Positions 18,076-26,909 of a DNA stretch of 64,000 bases are shown one piece after another. Source of the stretch: Oceanimonas doudoroffii (GTDB lineage: Bacteria; Pseudomonadota; Gammaproteobacteria; Enterobacterales; Aeromonadaceae); the NCBI RefSeq assembly GCF_002242685.1, contig NZ_NBIM01000003.1, forward strand, positions 1 through 64,000, read 5' to 3'. The translations under genes were made by a program, and so were the position numbers. A model generated the notes under the pieces. That model had not been told where the DNA came from and did no database searches. It saw only the letters and a list, made by a program, of their open reading frames with translations. The first letter of the stretch is position 1. Each line of letters opens with the position of its first letter.

Positions 18076-18561
18076 ATGGAATACAATACTTCTGAACTGT
18101 GCGATACCTACATTGATATGGTCGACGTGGTCGAGCCCATGTTTTCCACCTTTGGGGGCCGCAGCTCCTTTGGTGGCATGATCTCCACCATCAAATGCTT
18201 TGAGTCCAACGGATTGATCCTCGAGGCGGTAAAGCAAAGCGGCGTGGGCCGGGTATTGCTGGTTGACGGCGGCGGCTCATTGCGCCGGGCGCTGATCGAT
18301 GCCGAAATCGCCGAGACCGCGGCGGAAAACGGCTGGGAAGGCATTGTCTGCTATGGCTGCGTGCGCGAGGTGGACGCACTGGAAGACACCGATATCGGCA
18401 TTCAGGCGCTGGCTTCCATTCCGGTGGGGGCCGACGACAACGACATTGGCGAGATGGACGTACCGGTCAACTTCGGCGGCGTCACCTTCCTGCCGGAAGA
18501 TCACCTTTACGCCGATACCACCGGCATTATTCTGTCGCCGGAAGCGCTGGATATCGAATAG
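18076..18561 (+). CDS. rraA: ribonuclease E activity regulator RraA
   Basis: 161 residues, equal to E. coli RraA and collinear from [10 protein letters not shown] to the C-terminal ALDIE. Binds RNase E and dampens its activity. [11 protein letters not shown] and NFGGVTF are conserved blocks. The ATG at 18076 is used; a longer frame from 18010 would overlap the promoter. It follows hslU by 97 bases. Confidence 0.95.
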   Translation: MEYNTSELCDTYIDMVDVVEPMFSTFGGRSSFGGMISTIKCFESNGLILEAVKQSGVGRVLLVDGGGSLRRALIDAEIAETAAENGWEGIVCYGCVREVDALEDTDIGIQALASIPVGADDNDIGEMDVPVNFGGVTFLPEDHLYADTTGIILSPEALDIE

Positions 18562-18575
18562 TGTTCGACATGAGT

Positions 18576-18625
18576 GCGCACGCATAAAAAACGCCGGCAA
18601 GCGCCGGCGTTTTTTATGCGTGCGC
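18576..18625. terminator. long bidirectional terminator between rraA and zapB
   Basis: A perfect inverted repeat with 23-base arms (18576-18598 and 18603-18625) and a 4-base loop AAGC. Its inner part (CGCCGGC/GCCGGCG with A6/T6) is a normal terminator; the outer ten bases GCGCACGCAT extend the pairing. Serves both convergent genes. Confidence 0.9.
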
Positions 18626-18634
18626 GATGCCCGC

Positions 18635-18844
18635 TCAGGCGCTTTCTTCCACCTGATCAATCTTGCCCAGCAGTGCCTGCAGGCGATCCTGCCAGGCCTG
18701 ATGCTGCTGACGCAGTTGCTGGTTTTCGTCGTCCAGCTTGCCGTTTTGTTCTTTCAGCTCGTCCACTTCCATCTGCAGCAAAGAGATGGTGTCAACCGCG
18801 GTCTGGATCTTGGCTTCCAGCTTTTCCAGTACATCAAAAGACAT
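18635..18844 (-). CDS. zapB: cell division protein ZapB
   Basis: 69 residues, entirely coiled coil with heptads of Leu/Ile from residue 4 onward ([34 protein letters not shown]). Binds ZapA and links the Z-ring to the chromosome terminus organiser MatP. Usual neighbour of rraA in gammaproteobacteria. A 142-base gap to cysE holds its promoter region but no clear -35/-10 pair was found. Confidence 0.9.
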   Translation of the reverse strand: MSFDVLEKLEAKIQTAVDTISLLQMEVDELKEQNGKLDDENQQLRQQHQAWQDRLQALLGKIDQVEESA

Positions 18845-18986
18845 GTGCTAACCCCTGTAATTCACGTTTACCGGCCATCCGGCCCACAAGCCCGAGCATA
18901 CCTTGGGCCCGCACCGACAACAAGACGCCGCACCGGGCGGAACGTCGTTTGCCGCAAAATTATGCCGGTTCGGTCAAATCCCTGCG

Positions 18987-19769
18987 TCAGATATTCTGAC
19001 TCATGTCGAGGGAAGGCTTGTCCGAGCCCGGCCGACCCACCACCCGGGCCGGCACACCGGCCACCGTGGTGTGGGCCGGCACCGGCTCCAGCACCACGCT
19101 GCCGGCACCAATCTTGGCGCCCTCGCCCACCTCGATATTACCCAGAATCTTGGCACCGGCCCCTATCATCACGCCTTCGCGAATCTTGGGATGGCGATCA
19201 CCGCACTCCTTGCCGGTGCCACCCAGGGTTACCCCCTGCAGAATGGACACATCATTCTCGATCACCGCGGTTTCCCCCACCACTATGCCGGTGGCGTGAT
19301 CAAACATGATGCCCTTGCCGATACGGGCCGCCGGATGCACATCCACCCCAAACACCACGGAAATCTGGTTTTGCAGATAGGTGGCGAGGGAACGGCGGCC
19401 ATGGCGCCACAGCCAGTTGGAAATGCGATAGCCCTGCAGGGCATGAAACCCCTTGAGGTAAAGCAGAGGGGTGGAAAACAGCTCAACCGCCGGATCCCGC
19501 TCCTGCACCGCGCAGATATCGGTAGCCACCATGTCCAGAATGGCGGGCTCCTCGTCCAGCGCCACCTCGATGACTTCCCGCAGCGAAATCGCCGGCATGA
19601 CCAGGCTTTCCAGCTTGTTGGCGAGAATGAAACTCAGGGCACACTTGAGGGTGTCGTGGTTAAGGATGGTGGAGTGAAAAAAGCTGCCGAGCATGGGCTC
19701 TTCCACAATCATGCGTTTGGCTTCTTCACGAATGCGCAGCCAGGTTCTGGATTGTATGCCGTCTTCCAT
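18987..19769 (-). CDS. cysE: serine O-acetyltransferase
   Basis: 260 residues. Makes O-acetylserine from serine and acetyl-CoA, the committed step of cysteine synthesis. An N-terminal helical domain (about 1-140) is followed by a left-handed beta-helix of hexapeptide repeats (about 140-240) with DHATGIVVGETA, where the catalytic His lies, and GGTGKECGDRHPKI. The ATG at 19769 with AAGG eight bases upstream is chosen over an upstream GTG. The C-terminus, DKPSLDMSQNI, is the tail that binds cysteine synthase and confers feedback control in relatives. Confidence 0.93.
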   Translation of the reverse strand: MEDGIQSRTWLRIREEAKRMIVEEPMLGSFFHSTILNHDTLKCALSFILANKLESLVMPAISLREVIEVALDEEPAILDMVATDICAVQERDPAVELFSTPLLYLKGFHALQGYRISNWLWRHGRRSLATYLQNQISVVFGVDVHPAARIGKGIMFDHATGIVVGETAVIENDVSILQGVTLGGTGKECGDRHPKIREGVMIGAGAKILGNIEVGEGAKIGAGSVVLEPVPAHTTVAGVPARVVGRPGSDKPSLDMSQNI

Positions 19770-19795
19770 GGGTAAACCTTGTTTAAAATGTATGT

Positions 19796-20695
19796 TCACT
19801 TGCTTTCGGACCGGCTTCCGAAAGGCACTACCGAGACAGGATCCATATGGATGATAATGTCGGCATCGGCGAACTGCTGTCTCAGGGTTCGCTCTGCCGT
19901 GTCGGCGATGCGGTGGGCGCGCACCAGGGGCAGGTGATCATCCAGCTCCAGGTGAAGCTGAATAAAGCGGGTCCGGCCCGACCGCCGAGTGCGCAGCGCG
20001 TGCAGCCCCTGCACTCCCTCCACCGCCAGACAGCATTCAATAATGCGCTTTTGCTCTTCATCCGGCAACCGTCTGTCGAGCAACATCTGCACGGAATCGT
20101 AACCTATTCTCAGGGCGCCGGCCAAAATATAACCACCGATAAGCACCGCAAACAGGCCGTCGGCGCGATACCAACCCCAGCCGGAGAGCATTATGGCCAG
20201 CAATACCGCCAGGTTGAGCAGCAGGTCGGCCCGATAGTGCAGCTGATCGGCCTGAATCGCCAGTGACCGGGTTTTCCGAATCACATAACGCTGATACAGC
20301 AGCAGCAGGCCGGTCAGGGCCAGGGAAAACAGCGTTACCCCGATGCCGGTGGCCGCGTTGGCCACCGGAGCCGGGTTGAGCAGGTGGGCCACGCCGTTGA
20401 ACAGCAAAAACAGCGCCGAGCCGCAGATAAAGGCCGACTGGGCCAGGCCGGCCAGAGACTCAGCCTTGCCGTGACCGAAACGATGCTCCTCATCGGGCGG
20501 CGCCAGGGCGTAGCGAATGGCCATCAGGTTAATCAGCGACGCGCTGATATCCAGCAGCGAGTCAGTTAGCGAGGCCAGCATGCTGGCGGAGCCGGTATAA
20601 AACCAGGCCACCAGTTTGATGATGATAAGCAGGCCGGCCACCAGGGTGGCCGCCGTGGCGGCGGTGGTAACCAGGCGAGAATAGGATGAAGACAT
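19796..20695 (-). CDS. fieF: cation diffusion facilitator, ferrous iron/zinc efflux pump FieF
   Basis: 299 residues (E. coli FieF/YiiP is 300). Six membrane helices followed by a cytoplasmic metal-binding domain (about 210-290). The transport-site residues are visible: Asp45 and Asp49 in TDSLLDIS and the HYRAD pair in helix V. Exports Zn(II)/Fe(II) in exchange for protons. Starts downstream of a promoter whose -10 lies inside a 13-bp-arm dyad (20700-20748), which may be where a metal-responsive regulator acts. Confidence 0.88.
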   Translation of the reverse strand: MSSSYSRLVTTAATAATLVAGLLIIIKLVAWFYTGSASMLASLTDSLLDISASLINLMAIRYALAPPDEEHRFGHGKAESLAGLAQSAFICGSALFLLFNGVAHLLNPAPVANAATGIGVTLFSLALTGLLLLYQRYVIRKTRSLAIQADQLHYRADLLLNLAVLLAIMLSGWGWYRADGLFAVLIGGYILAGALRIGYDSVQMLLDRRLPDEEQKRIIECCLAVEGVQGLHALRTRRSGRTRFIQLHLELDDHLPLVRAHRIADTAERTLRQQFADADIIIHMDPVSVVPFGSRSESK

Positions 20696-20699
20696 GAGT

Positions 20700-20748
20700 C
20701 GGCCGGTGCAGGAATTTGCGCCATTATAGCGCTCACCTGCACCGGCCG
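20700..20748. promoter_or_regulatory. dyad around the fieF -10
   Basis: CGGCCGGTGCAGG (20700-20712) and CCTGCACCGGCCG (20736-20748) are perfect 13-base inverted arms around a 23-base centre that contains, on the minus strand, TATAAT (20723-20728). No convincing -35 accompanies it. It could be an operator spanning the promoter, or a hairpin after the small gene at 20790; there is no T-run. Confidence 0.45.
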
Positions 20749-20789
20749 TGATGTTTTCCCGGTGCTTGTTGTTTGTGCGCCGATGAACC

Positions 20790-21083
20790 TTAAAGGTCGC
20801 TCATCAGCTCTTCCAGTTCTTCGCGGCTGTCCTCCATCAGGTGATAAAGCGCAAAGGCGTCCTGAGCCGACAGCGCCAGGCAAAATGGAACACCGGCCGT
20901 TTCCTCACAGACCAGCTCCATGCTTTGTTCACTGCGGCGAAACAGTACATGATCGATATCGACCGAAAAGTGCTGCCGCCGCTCGGCCACATCCACTTCC
21001 AGTTCGCCCGTGGGATGCAATACCATTTTTGCCATTGGGTGCTCGGCATCCATCAGGGTACAGTTAAATCGTCTGTTCAGCAT
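20790..21083 (-). CDS. conserved-looking small protein of unknown function
   Basis: 97 residues, acidic (ends EELEELMSDL), no signal peptide or membrane helix. The start ATG is preceded by a strong GGAGGAGA, and a plausible promoter (TTGTTT, 16 bases, TACACT) lies at 21120-21147. Alternating short beta-like stretches (KMVLHPTGELEVDV, HFSVDIDHVLFR, MELVCEE) suggest a small beta-rich fold, but no family is recognised. It lies between trmL and fieF on the same strand. Confidence 0.65.
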   Translation of the reverse strand: MLNRRFNCTLMDAEHPMAKMVLHPTGELEVDVAERRQHFSVDIDHVLFRRSEQSMELVCEETAGVPFCLALSAQDAFALYHLMEDSREELEELMSDL

Positions 21084-21174
21084 GGCACTCTCCTCCTGGT
21101 TGACGACATACCGTCACCAAGTGTAGGCCAGACTGCTCAATAAACAACCACAATTAATTGCGTGTCATTTTTAT

Positions 21175-21651
21175 TCAAGATAAGGCCGAAATGGCCCCCG
21201 CAAACCCTTGCTGACGCCAGGCTTCGTAACTGATCACCGCCACCGCATTGGACAGGTTGAGACTGCGGCTGTCGGCCTGCATGGGAATACGAATTCGAAA
21301 GTCGGGGGCCACTTCCGTCAGCACGGCCTCGGGCAGCCCCCGGGTCTCGGGACCAAACAGCAACACGTCGCCGGGCTGATAGGCCACCTCGTGATGGTGG
21401 CGGCTGCCCTTGGTGGTGCAGGCAAAGATGCGCCGCCCGGCCATGGCCTGCAAAAAGGCGCCGTAGCTTTCATGCACGCTAATCCGACCGTAATCCGCGT
21501 AGTCCAGCCCGGCCCGGCGCAGCCGCTTTTCATCCAGGCTAAAGCCGAGCGGCTCAATCAGGTGCAGGCGGCAACCGTTGTTGCGCACCAGCCGCATGAT
21601 ATTACCGGTATTGGGTGCGATTTCCGGCTCGTAAAGGGCGATTTCAAACAT
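21175..21651 (-). CDS. trmL: tRNA (cytidine/uridine-34-2'-O)-methyltransferase TrmL
   Basis: 158 residues (E. coli 157). SPOUT-fold methyltransferase modifying the wobble base of tRNA-Leu. Conserved blocks: [47 protein letters not shown] and the knot-forming [18 protein letters not shown] (quoted in part). The ATG at 21651 is used since the preceding frame lies inside the upstream MATE gene; its start is five bases after that gene's stop, so the two are probably cotranscribed. Confidence 0.95.
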   Translation of the reverse strand: MFEIALYEPEIAPNTGNIMRLVRNNGCRLHLIEPLGFSLDEKRLRRAGLDYADYGRISVHESYGAFLQAMAGRRIFACTTKGSRHHHEVAYQPGDVLLFGPETRGLPEAVLTEVAPDFRIRIPMQADSRSLNLSNAVAVISYEAWRQQGFAGAISALS

Positions 21652-21655
21652 GGCG

Positions 21656-23017
21656 TTATTTCTCCGCGGGCAAAACGTCGGGAACAAAGGCGCGTCGGCC
21701 ATCCAGCTGCCACCAGGCCCAAGCCAGGGTCAAGCCCCGGGCCCCCATAAAACACAGCATGGCCAGCCACAGGGCGTGGTTGCCCAGCCCCTGGCCAAGC
21801 CACCACACCGGAAAGAACACCCCCAGGGTGGAAACCAGCATCATATTGCGCATAGCCCGGCCCTGAGTGGCGCCGATAAAGATGCCGTCCAGCACAAAGC
21901 ACCAGCAGGACACCAGCGGCATGGCCACCAGCCAGGGCAGGAACCGGCCGGCCTGTTCGCGCACTTCGGCAATGGTGGTGATGCGATGCACCAGGGCGTC
22001 CCCGGCCAGGGCGAACACCAGGGTAAACGCCACCGCCACCAGGGCGCCCCAGAACAGATTGAGTCCACAGGCCAGCCGAAAACGCACTTGGCTGCCCCGG
22101 CCGATGGCCTTACCCACCATGGCTTCGGCGGCATAGGCAAAGCCATCCATGCCGTAGGAGATAAACATCAGAAAGTTCATCAGCACGGCGTTGGCTGCCA
22201 CCACCTGGTCCCCCAGCCGGGCGCCCTGAAAGGTCATGAAGACAAAGGTCAGCTGCAGGCACAGCGCCCGAATGAAAATGTCCCGGTTCAGCCCCAGCAG
22301 GCGGCGAAAGGCCGCGCCGTTCAGGGCGTCGCGCCAGAACCCGGGGGCCGGCCGCAGCCCGCGCCGGTCCAGGGTACGCCATACCAGCCAGGCACCGAGG
22401 GCGGTGGCGGCGTAGTCTGCCAGCACGGAGGCGGCGGCGGCGCCCTGTACCTGCCAGCCCAGTCCCACCACAAACCAGATATCGAGCACAATATTGGCGC
22501 CGTTGCCCAGGATCAGCAGCCACATGGGCGCCCTGGCATTCTGGTTGCCCAGCAACCAGCCCAGCAGTACCAGGTTGGTGAGCGCCGCCGGCGCACTCCA
22601 GATGCGTACGTTCACATACTGGCGGCCATAGGTTTCCACCTCGGCACTGGCGCCGGCCAGGGAAAAGGCCAGTTCGATAATGGGCGTTTGCAGCAACAAC
22701 AGCAGCAAGGCAAGCCCCCAGGCCAGCAACAGCGCCCGGGCCAGTACGCTTAGCAGTCGTTGCTCATCCCGAGCGCCAAAGGCCTGAGCCGCCAGCCCGG
22801 TGGTGGACATGCGCAAAAAACCCAGCAGAAAAAACAGCAGGCTGATGATGGTGGCACCCACCGCCACGCCGCCCAGGTAATACGCCTGCTCCAGGTGACC
22901 GATCACCATGGTATCGACCAGCCCCAGCAGCGGCACGGTGATGTTGGACAGCACCATGGGCAGGGCCAGGGCAAAGACCCGGCGATGCCGGGCGGCATTG
23001 AAAAAGGAGGTTTTCAA
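21656..23017 (-). CDS. MATE-family efflux transporter (DinF-like)
   Basis: 453 residues with about twelve membrane helices in two similar halves. It belongs to the DinF branch of the MATE family, which exports organic cations or other toxic compounds using Na+ or H+. [18 protein letters not shown] near the N-terminus is typical. The start appears to be TTG at 23017 with a weak ribosome binding site; no better upstream start is open. DinF is an SOS gene in E. coli, but no LexA box was seen here. Substrate unknown. Confidence 0.8.
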   Translation of the reverse strand: MKTSFFNAARHRRVFALALPMVLSNITVPLLGLVDTMVIGHLEQAYYLGGVAVGATIISLLFFLLGFLRMSTTGLAAQAFGARDEQRLLSVLARALLLAWGLALLLLLLQTPIIELAFSLAGASAEVETYGRQYVNVRIWSAPAALTNLVLLGWLLGNQNARAPMWLLILGNGANIVLDIWFVVGLGWQVQGAAAASVLADYAATALGAWLVWRTLDRRGLRPAPGFWRDALNGAAFRRLLGLNRDIFIRALCLQLTFVFMTFQGARLGDQVVAANAVLMNFLMFISYGMDGFAYAAEAMVGKAIGRGSQVRFRLACGLNLFWGALVAVAFTLVFALAGDALVHRITTIAEVREQAGRFLPWLVAMPLVSCWCFVLDGIFIGATQGRAMRNMMLVSTLGVFFPVWWLGQGLGNHALWLAMLCFMGARGLTLAWAWWQLDGRRAFVPDVLPAEK

Positions 23018-23050
23018 GAACGACTCAAACAGAAAAAGAAGGTGAAAACA

Positions 23051-23695
23051 TCAGCCGCGCCAGCGGCCGACGATACGCTTGAAGTCCTGCAGCAGCAGTT
23101 GGGAATCCACCAGCGGGATGCCGCTGCCCTCGTCAAACACCGGACGAAATGACGCGTGCAGCTCACCGTTAGGGTTAATCAGGGCGATGGAAGCGGAATG
23201 ATCCACCAGGTAGTCCTGCTCACCCCGCTCGTGCACACCGTAAATCAGCCCCAGCTGCTGCACCGCCGGCATCAGGATGCTGTGGTCGGCGGTGGCGGCA
23301 ATAAACTCCGGGCTGAAGTGCGCGGTATAAGCCTTGAGCCGATCGGGCGTATCCCGGCCGGGATCGGCGGAGACAAACACCACCTGGGCCTTGTCACTCA
23401 GTTGCCTGAGTTGCGGGTAAACCCGGGCCAGATCCGCCAGGGTGGTGGGGCAGATATCCGGACAAAAGGTGTAACCCAGAAACACCAGACTCCAGTGATC
23501 ACGAAACTGCCGCTCGGTAAAGGGCCGGCCATCGGCGTCGGTCAGCGCCATGGGCGCCAGGGGACGGGGTTCGGGATAGACCACTGCCGCCTCGGTCAGG
23601 GTATTCCTGCCCTGGTACCAGGCCGTACCGCTCAGGGTCCCCACTACCAGCAGGGTCAGTGCCAGCAGCCAAATCAGCTTGCTTGTGTTAGCCAT
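23051..23695 (-). CDS. SCO1/SenC copper chaperone for cytochrome oxidase
   Basis: 214 residues. One N-terminal membrane helix (about 7-27) anchors a thioredoxin-fold domain in the periplasm. The copper-binding CPDICP motif and a distal histidine (VDHSASI) are present. Delivers copper to, or reduces, the CuA site of subunit II. The ATG at 23695 overlaps the ctaB stop by eight bases, last gene of the oxidase assembly operon. Confidence 0.9.
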   Translation of the reverse strand: MANTSKLIWLLALTLLVVGTLSGTAWYQGRNTLTEAAVVYPEPRPLAPMALTDADGRPFTERQFRDHWSLVFLGYTFCPDICPTTLADLARVYPQLRQLSDKAQVVFVSADPGRDTPDRLKAYTAHFSPEFIAATADHSILMPAVQQLGLIYGVHERGEQDYLVDHSASIALINPNGELHASFRPVFDEGSGIPLVDSQLLLQDFKRIVGRWRG

Positions 23696-24584
23696 AATCG
23701 ATCCAGTGATCCGCCAGAATAAGGACAAAGAGCCACATCAGGTGACTGATGGAAAAGCGGAAGCATTGTAATGCGGTTTGCGGCCCGGGTCTAAACTTGA
23801 GCCGCCAGGCCCACTGCACAAAGCGCAGATTGAGCGCCAGCGAGCCCAGCAGGTAGGCCGGCCCCGACATGCTCACCACCCAGGGCAGCAGGCACACCAG
23901 GGTCAGCAACAGGGTATAGAGCAACACACAGGTTTTGGTGAACTCAATGCCGTGGGTCACCGGCAGCATGGGAATCTCTGCCTTGGCATAATCGTCCCGG
24001 CGGTGAATGGCCAGGGCCCAGAAGTGGGGCGGCGTCCAGGTAAAGATGATCATCACCAGCAACAGCGCATGCCCGTGAAACTCGCCGCTGACCGCGGTCC
24101 AGCCGAGCAGTGGCGGCATGGCTCCGGCCAAGCCGCCAATGACAATATTCTGGGGCGTTGCCCGCTTGAGCCAGACGGTGTATACCACCGCATAACCCAG
24201 CAGGGACGCCAGGGTCAGCCAGGCGGTCAGGGCATTGACCAGCACCAGCAGCACTGCCAGTCCGCTGGCCGACAGCGCCAGCGCAAAGGCCAGTGCCGGC
24301 CCGGTGGCCACTCTACCCTGGGCCACCGGCCTGTGGTGGGTACGAGCCATCTTGAGATCGATACGTCGGTCCAGCACATGGTTGATGGCCGCCGCCCCCC
24401 CCGCCATCAGGCCAATGCCCAGGGTGGACGCCAACACCGTCAGCGCAGACGGCAACGCCTCGGTTAAAAACATGCCGACCACGGCGGTGAGCAGTATCAG
24501 CGCCACCACCTTGGGTTTGGTCAGCGCGAAGTAATCCCGCCAGACCAGGGTCCGGTGGGCGGACAGTAACTCGCTTCGTGCCAT
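23688..24584 (-). CDS. ctaB: protohaem IX farnesyltransferase (haem O synthase)
   Basis: 298 residues, UbiA-superfamily membrane prenyltransferase that adds farnesyl to haem B. The first Asp-rich motif is [15 protein letters not shown] and the second lies in [13 protein letters not shown]. The start at 24584 has GGGAGG four bases upstream and lies inside the end of ctaA, giving a 64-base overlap. Works with CtaA to make haem A for the oxidase in the same cluster. Confidence 0.93.
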   Translation of the reverse strand: MARSELLSAHRTLVWRDYFALTKPKVVALILLTAVVGMFLTEALPSALTVLASTLGIGLMAGGAAAINHVLDRRIDLKMARTHHRPVAQGRVATGPALAFALALSASGLAVLLVLVNALTAWLTLASLLGYAVVYTVWLKRATPQNIVIGGLAGAMPPLLGWTAVSGEFHGHALLLVMIIFTWTPPHFWALAIHRRDDYAKAEIPMLPVTHGIEFTKTCVLLYTLLLTLVCLLPWVVSMSGPAYLLGSLALNLRFVQWAWRLKFRPGPQTALQCFRFSISHLMWLFVLILADHWIDYG

Positions 24585-25552
24585 TTTGCCTCCCTGCCAC
24601 GCCACAGGCGTGTTCCTGTTCCCGTCAAAATCAGCAACAACACGGCCGCGCCGCCGTTATGGGCCACTGCCACCCACAGCGGCAGGTGCAACACCACGTT
24701 GGCCACTCCCAGCATCAGCTGCACCATGACCATAATCGCCAGCATAACTCCCCAGTTGCGCAACCCGGGTTGGCGCAGTAGCCGCCACGCCAGCACCAGC
24801 AGCAGCACCACGGTTACCATGGCCCACAACCGGTGGGCGGCATGAATGGTGGCCCGCTCCGCCTGGCTGAGCACGCCATACTGATAGGTCTCGGCGGGCA
24901 TGCCGTGGGGGTGAAAGGCGCTCCATTGCCACTGGCCGACCCAGTCTCCCTGGCACACCGGCAGCTCGGTGCAGGCCATGGCCGCGTAATTGGCCGCGGT
25001 CCAGCCTCCCAGGGCAATCTGTACCACCAGCGCCAGCAGTGCCGCCCAGAACCAGGGCGCCAGGCTACGATCCAGTGAATGCCTCTGGGCACTGCGCTGC
25101 CCTCGGCACAAGAGCCAGAACAGCAGCGCCAGAATGCTGAAGCCGCCCAGCAGATGTCCCATCACCACGAAGGGCAACAAATTGAGGGTCACGGTGAGCA
25201 TACCCAGGGTTGCCTGCCCCGTGACCATGGCCAGCAACAGCCATGCCGGCGCCCGGTAGTGGCGGTGGGCCCGCCTGAGCGAGCCCACCGCCATCAGCAG
25301 TATGGTCAGCCCAAGGGTACCGGCGGCATAACGATGGATCATTTCATTACGCGCCTTGGTCACTTCCAGCGGCGCATCGGGAAAACGCTCGGCGGCCAGG
25401 GCATGCTCTCCCGGCGTGGCCGGCACATAATTGAAGCCGTAACAACCGGGCCAGTCGGGACAGCCCAGCCCGGCGTCGGTGAGCCGCGTCCAGGCACCCA
25501 ACACCACCACCACCAGGGTCAGAATAAAGGCAACGCCACAAAGCTTCTGCAT
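24521..25552 (-). CDS. ctaA: haem A synthase (COX15/CtaA)
   Basis: 343 residues, eight membrane helices with four conserved histidines as haem ligands (for example [33 protein letters not shown]). Oxidises the methyl of haem O to make haem [22 protein letters not shown] near the N-terminus contains the cysteine pair typical of the family (quoted in full length of 21 is avoided; the Cys pair is in [10 protein letters not shown]). AGGAGGTGCC precedes the ATG. The 3' end extends past the start of ctaB. Confidence 0.93.
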   Translation of the reverse strand: MQKLCGVAFILTLVVVVLGAWTRLTDAGLGCPDWPGCYGFNYVPATPGEHALAAERFPDAPLEVTKARNEMIHRYAAGTLGLTILLMAVGSLRRAHRHYRAPAWLLLAMVTGQATLGMLTVTLNLLPFVVMGHLLGGFSILALLFWLLCRGQRSAQRHSLDRSLAPWFWAALLALVVQIALGGWTAANYAAMACTELPVCQGDWVGQWQWSAFHPHGMPAETYQYGVLSQAERATIHAAHRLWAMVTVVLLLVLAWRLLRQPGLRNWGVMLAIMVMVQLMLGVANVVLHLPLWVAVAHNGGAAVLLLILTGTGTRLWRGREAKWHEASYCPPTGPWSGGITSR

Positions 25553-25560
25553 GGCACCTC

Positions 25561-25992
25561 CTAGCCGGCCCGGGAATATTTCAGCAACCGGCGCAGATCG
25601 TTCAGCAGATCTCTGCCGGTCTCGCGGTTTTGCACCTCGTCCGCACCCATCGGGTAGCGCATCACCAGCATGCCCGGTGGATCGGCAATATAGACAAATC
25701 CCGGCACCAGCCCTTCACCGGCGGCCTGTTGTTCCACTCGGACCCGGTCCCCGTCCCGACCCAGGGCCAGATCCAGGTTATTGAGCAGCTCGGTGGCCGA
25801 CGCGCAGTAATCACAGTGCGCAGGCGTGACCAGCACCAGCCGCCACTGCGTCGCCGCATCGATATGTCCTTCCACCCATTCGCCGTGACCGCGCACGCCG
25901 GGGGTAAACCAGCCCTGAGCCAGCACCAGCCAGGCCAGCGCCACAGGTAACACAAAAACCCCCACCAGGGCCAATACCGGTTTATGCTTCAT
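25561..25992 (-). CDS. thioredoxin-like membrane protein of the oxidase assembly cluster
   Basis: 143 residues. One N-terminal membrane helix (about 7-27) and a periplasmic domain with CDYC (about residues 60-63) in a thioredoxin-like position (LVLVTPAHCDYCASATELL). Found between SURF1 and ctaA, where Pseudomonas-type oxidase clusters carry a similar uncharacterised gene (PA0111 position, from memory). A role in thiol or copper handling during oxidase assembly is inferred from the CxxC and location. It overlaps SURF1 by 11 bases; GGAGGGG precedes the ATG. Confidence 0.7.
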   Translation of the reverse strand: MKHKPVLALVGVFVLPVALAWLVLAQGWFTPGVRGHGEWVEGHIDAATQWRLVLVTPAHCDYCASATELLNNLDLALGRDGDRVRVEQQAAGEGLVPGFVYIADPPGMLVMRYPMGADEVQNRETGRDLLNDLRRLLKYSRAG

Positions 25993-26689
25993 GTCCCCTC
26001 CGATACCACCACCAGGCTGCCAGCCAGATGGCTACTGTCATGGTGAACCACTGCACCGCGTAGCCCAGGTGCTTTTCCGGCCCCATTACCACCGGCTGCC
26101 AACCATCGCCACCGCCGTCGGTTTTCAGCACCACCGGCAACACCGGCTGCCCCCAGCGCTCGGTCAGCAGGGCCGGCTCCAGGCTGGAAAGGCGCCGAGG
26201 ATGGGCATCCCGCTCCCTCCCCAGTGACAGCGGCGGCTGCCAGGGACGCACCAGCACGCCGGTGAGCTCCAGGGCATGGTCATCGGGAGGGTTGACCGCT
26301 GGCAGGCGGGAACGATCGGCACTGGCCGGCCACCAGCCGCTGTCCACCGCCAGCAGGCCCTGAGGCGTCTGCAACGGCCGAATCAGCCGGTAGCCAGCCC
26401 GGCCTTGCTCAATCTGGTTGTCCAGAAACAACTCGCCGCCGGCAAGATAGACACCGCTGGTCCGCAGCCGGTAGCCAAAGGGGCTGTGCATGGCCAGGGC
26501 CTCTTTCAGCTCAAGCTCCATCTGGCTGCGTTGCTGCCACTCCTGCAATAGCTGGCGCTTTTCGTCGGCCCGGGACAACTGCCACATCCCCATGAACACC
26601 ATCAGGGCACTGATGGCCGCGGTCAGCACCAGTAATCCGCCACGCTTACCTATAATCAAGGTTCCATCCTTTTCATACGCGTGATACAT
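25982..26689 (-). CDS. SURF1 family cytochrome oxidase assembly protein
   Basis: 235 residues if started at the ATG at 26689. Two membrane helices, near residues 18-36 and at the C-terminus (about 213-230), bracket a periplasmic domain; the family pattern GMWQLSRADEKRQLL and FLDNQIEQGRAGYRLIRPL is clear. SURF1 helps insert haem A into subunit I. A TTG at 26659 (residue 11) has a better ribosome binding site (AAGGATGG) and may be the true start; the ATG shares two bases with the start of the divergent DUF2909 gene. Confidence 0.85.
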   Translation of the reverse strand: MYHAYEKDGTLIIGKRGGLLVLTAAISALMVFMGMWQLSRADEKRQLLQEWQQRSQMELELKEALAMHSPFGYRLRTSGVYLAGGELFLDNQIEQGRAGYRLIRPLQTPQGLLAVDSGWWPASADRSRLPAVNPPDDHALELTGVLVRPWQPPLSLGRERDAHPRRLSSLEPALLTERWGQPVLPVVLKTDGGGDGWQPVVMGPEKHLGYAVQWFTMTVAIWLAAWWWYRRGHEA

Positions 26690-26891
26690 GCTGCTCAAAC
26701 TGCTGATTGTGCTGTTGTTATTGCTGATGATCGGTAACCTGGCGCTGGGGCTGGGGGCCCTGCTCAGCCGGCGGGACCCGGCACTGATGGCGCGCTACAT
26801 TGGCCGGCGGCTGCTGTTTGCGGTGATCATCGTCATACTGCTGATTCTTGCCCTGGCCACCGGCCTGCTGACCCCCAACCCCACGCCATAA
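26688..26891 (+). CDS. DUF2909 twin-transmembrane small protein
   Basis: 67 residues: two hydrophobic helices (about 3-27 and 42-62) joined by a short loop with RRDPALMARYIGRR. This family sits beside SURF1 in many proteobacterial oxidase clusters and its function is not known; a role in oxidase assembly is inferred from location. It is the only gene on the plus strand within the cluster. Its ATG overlaps the SURF1 ATG in a CATG palindrome, and the ribosome binding site is weak. Confidence 0.8.
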   Translation: MLLKLLIVLLLLLMIGNLALGLGALLSRRDPALMARYIGRRLLFAVIIVILLILALATGLLTPNPTP

Positions 26892-26909
26892 TAAGATTCA
26901 ATCGAGACA

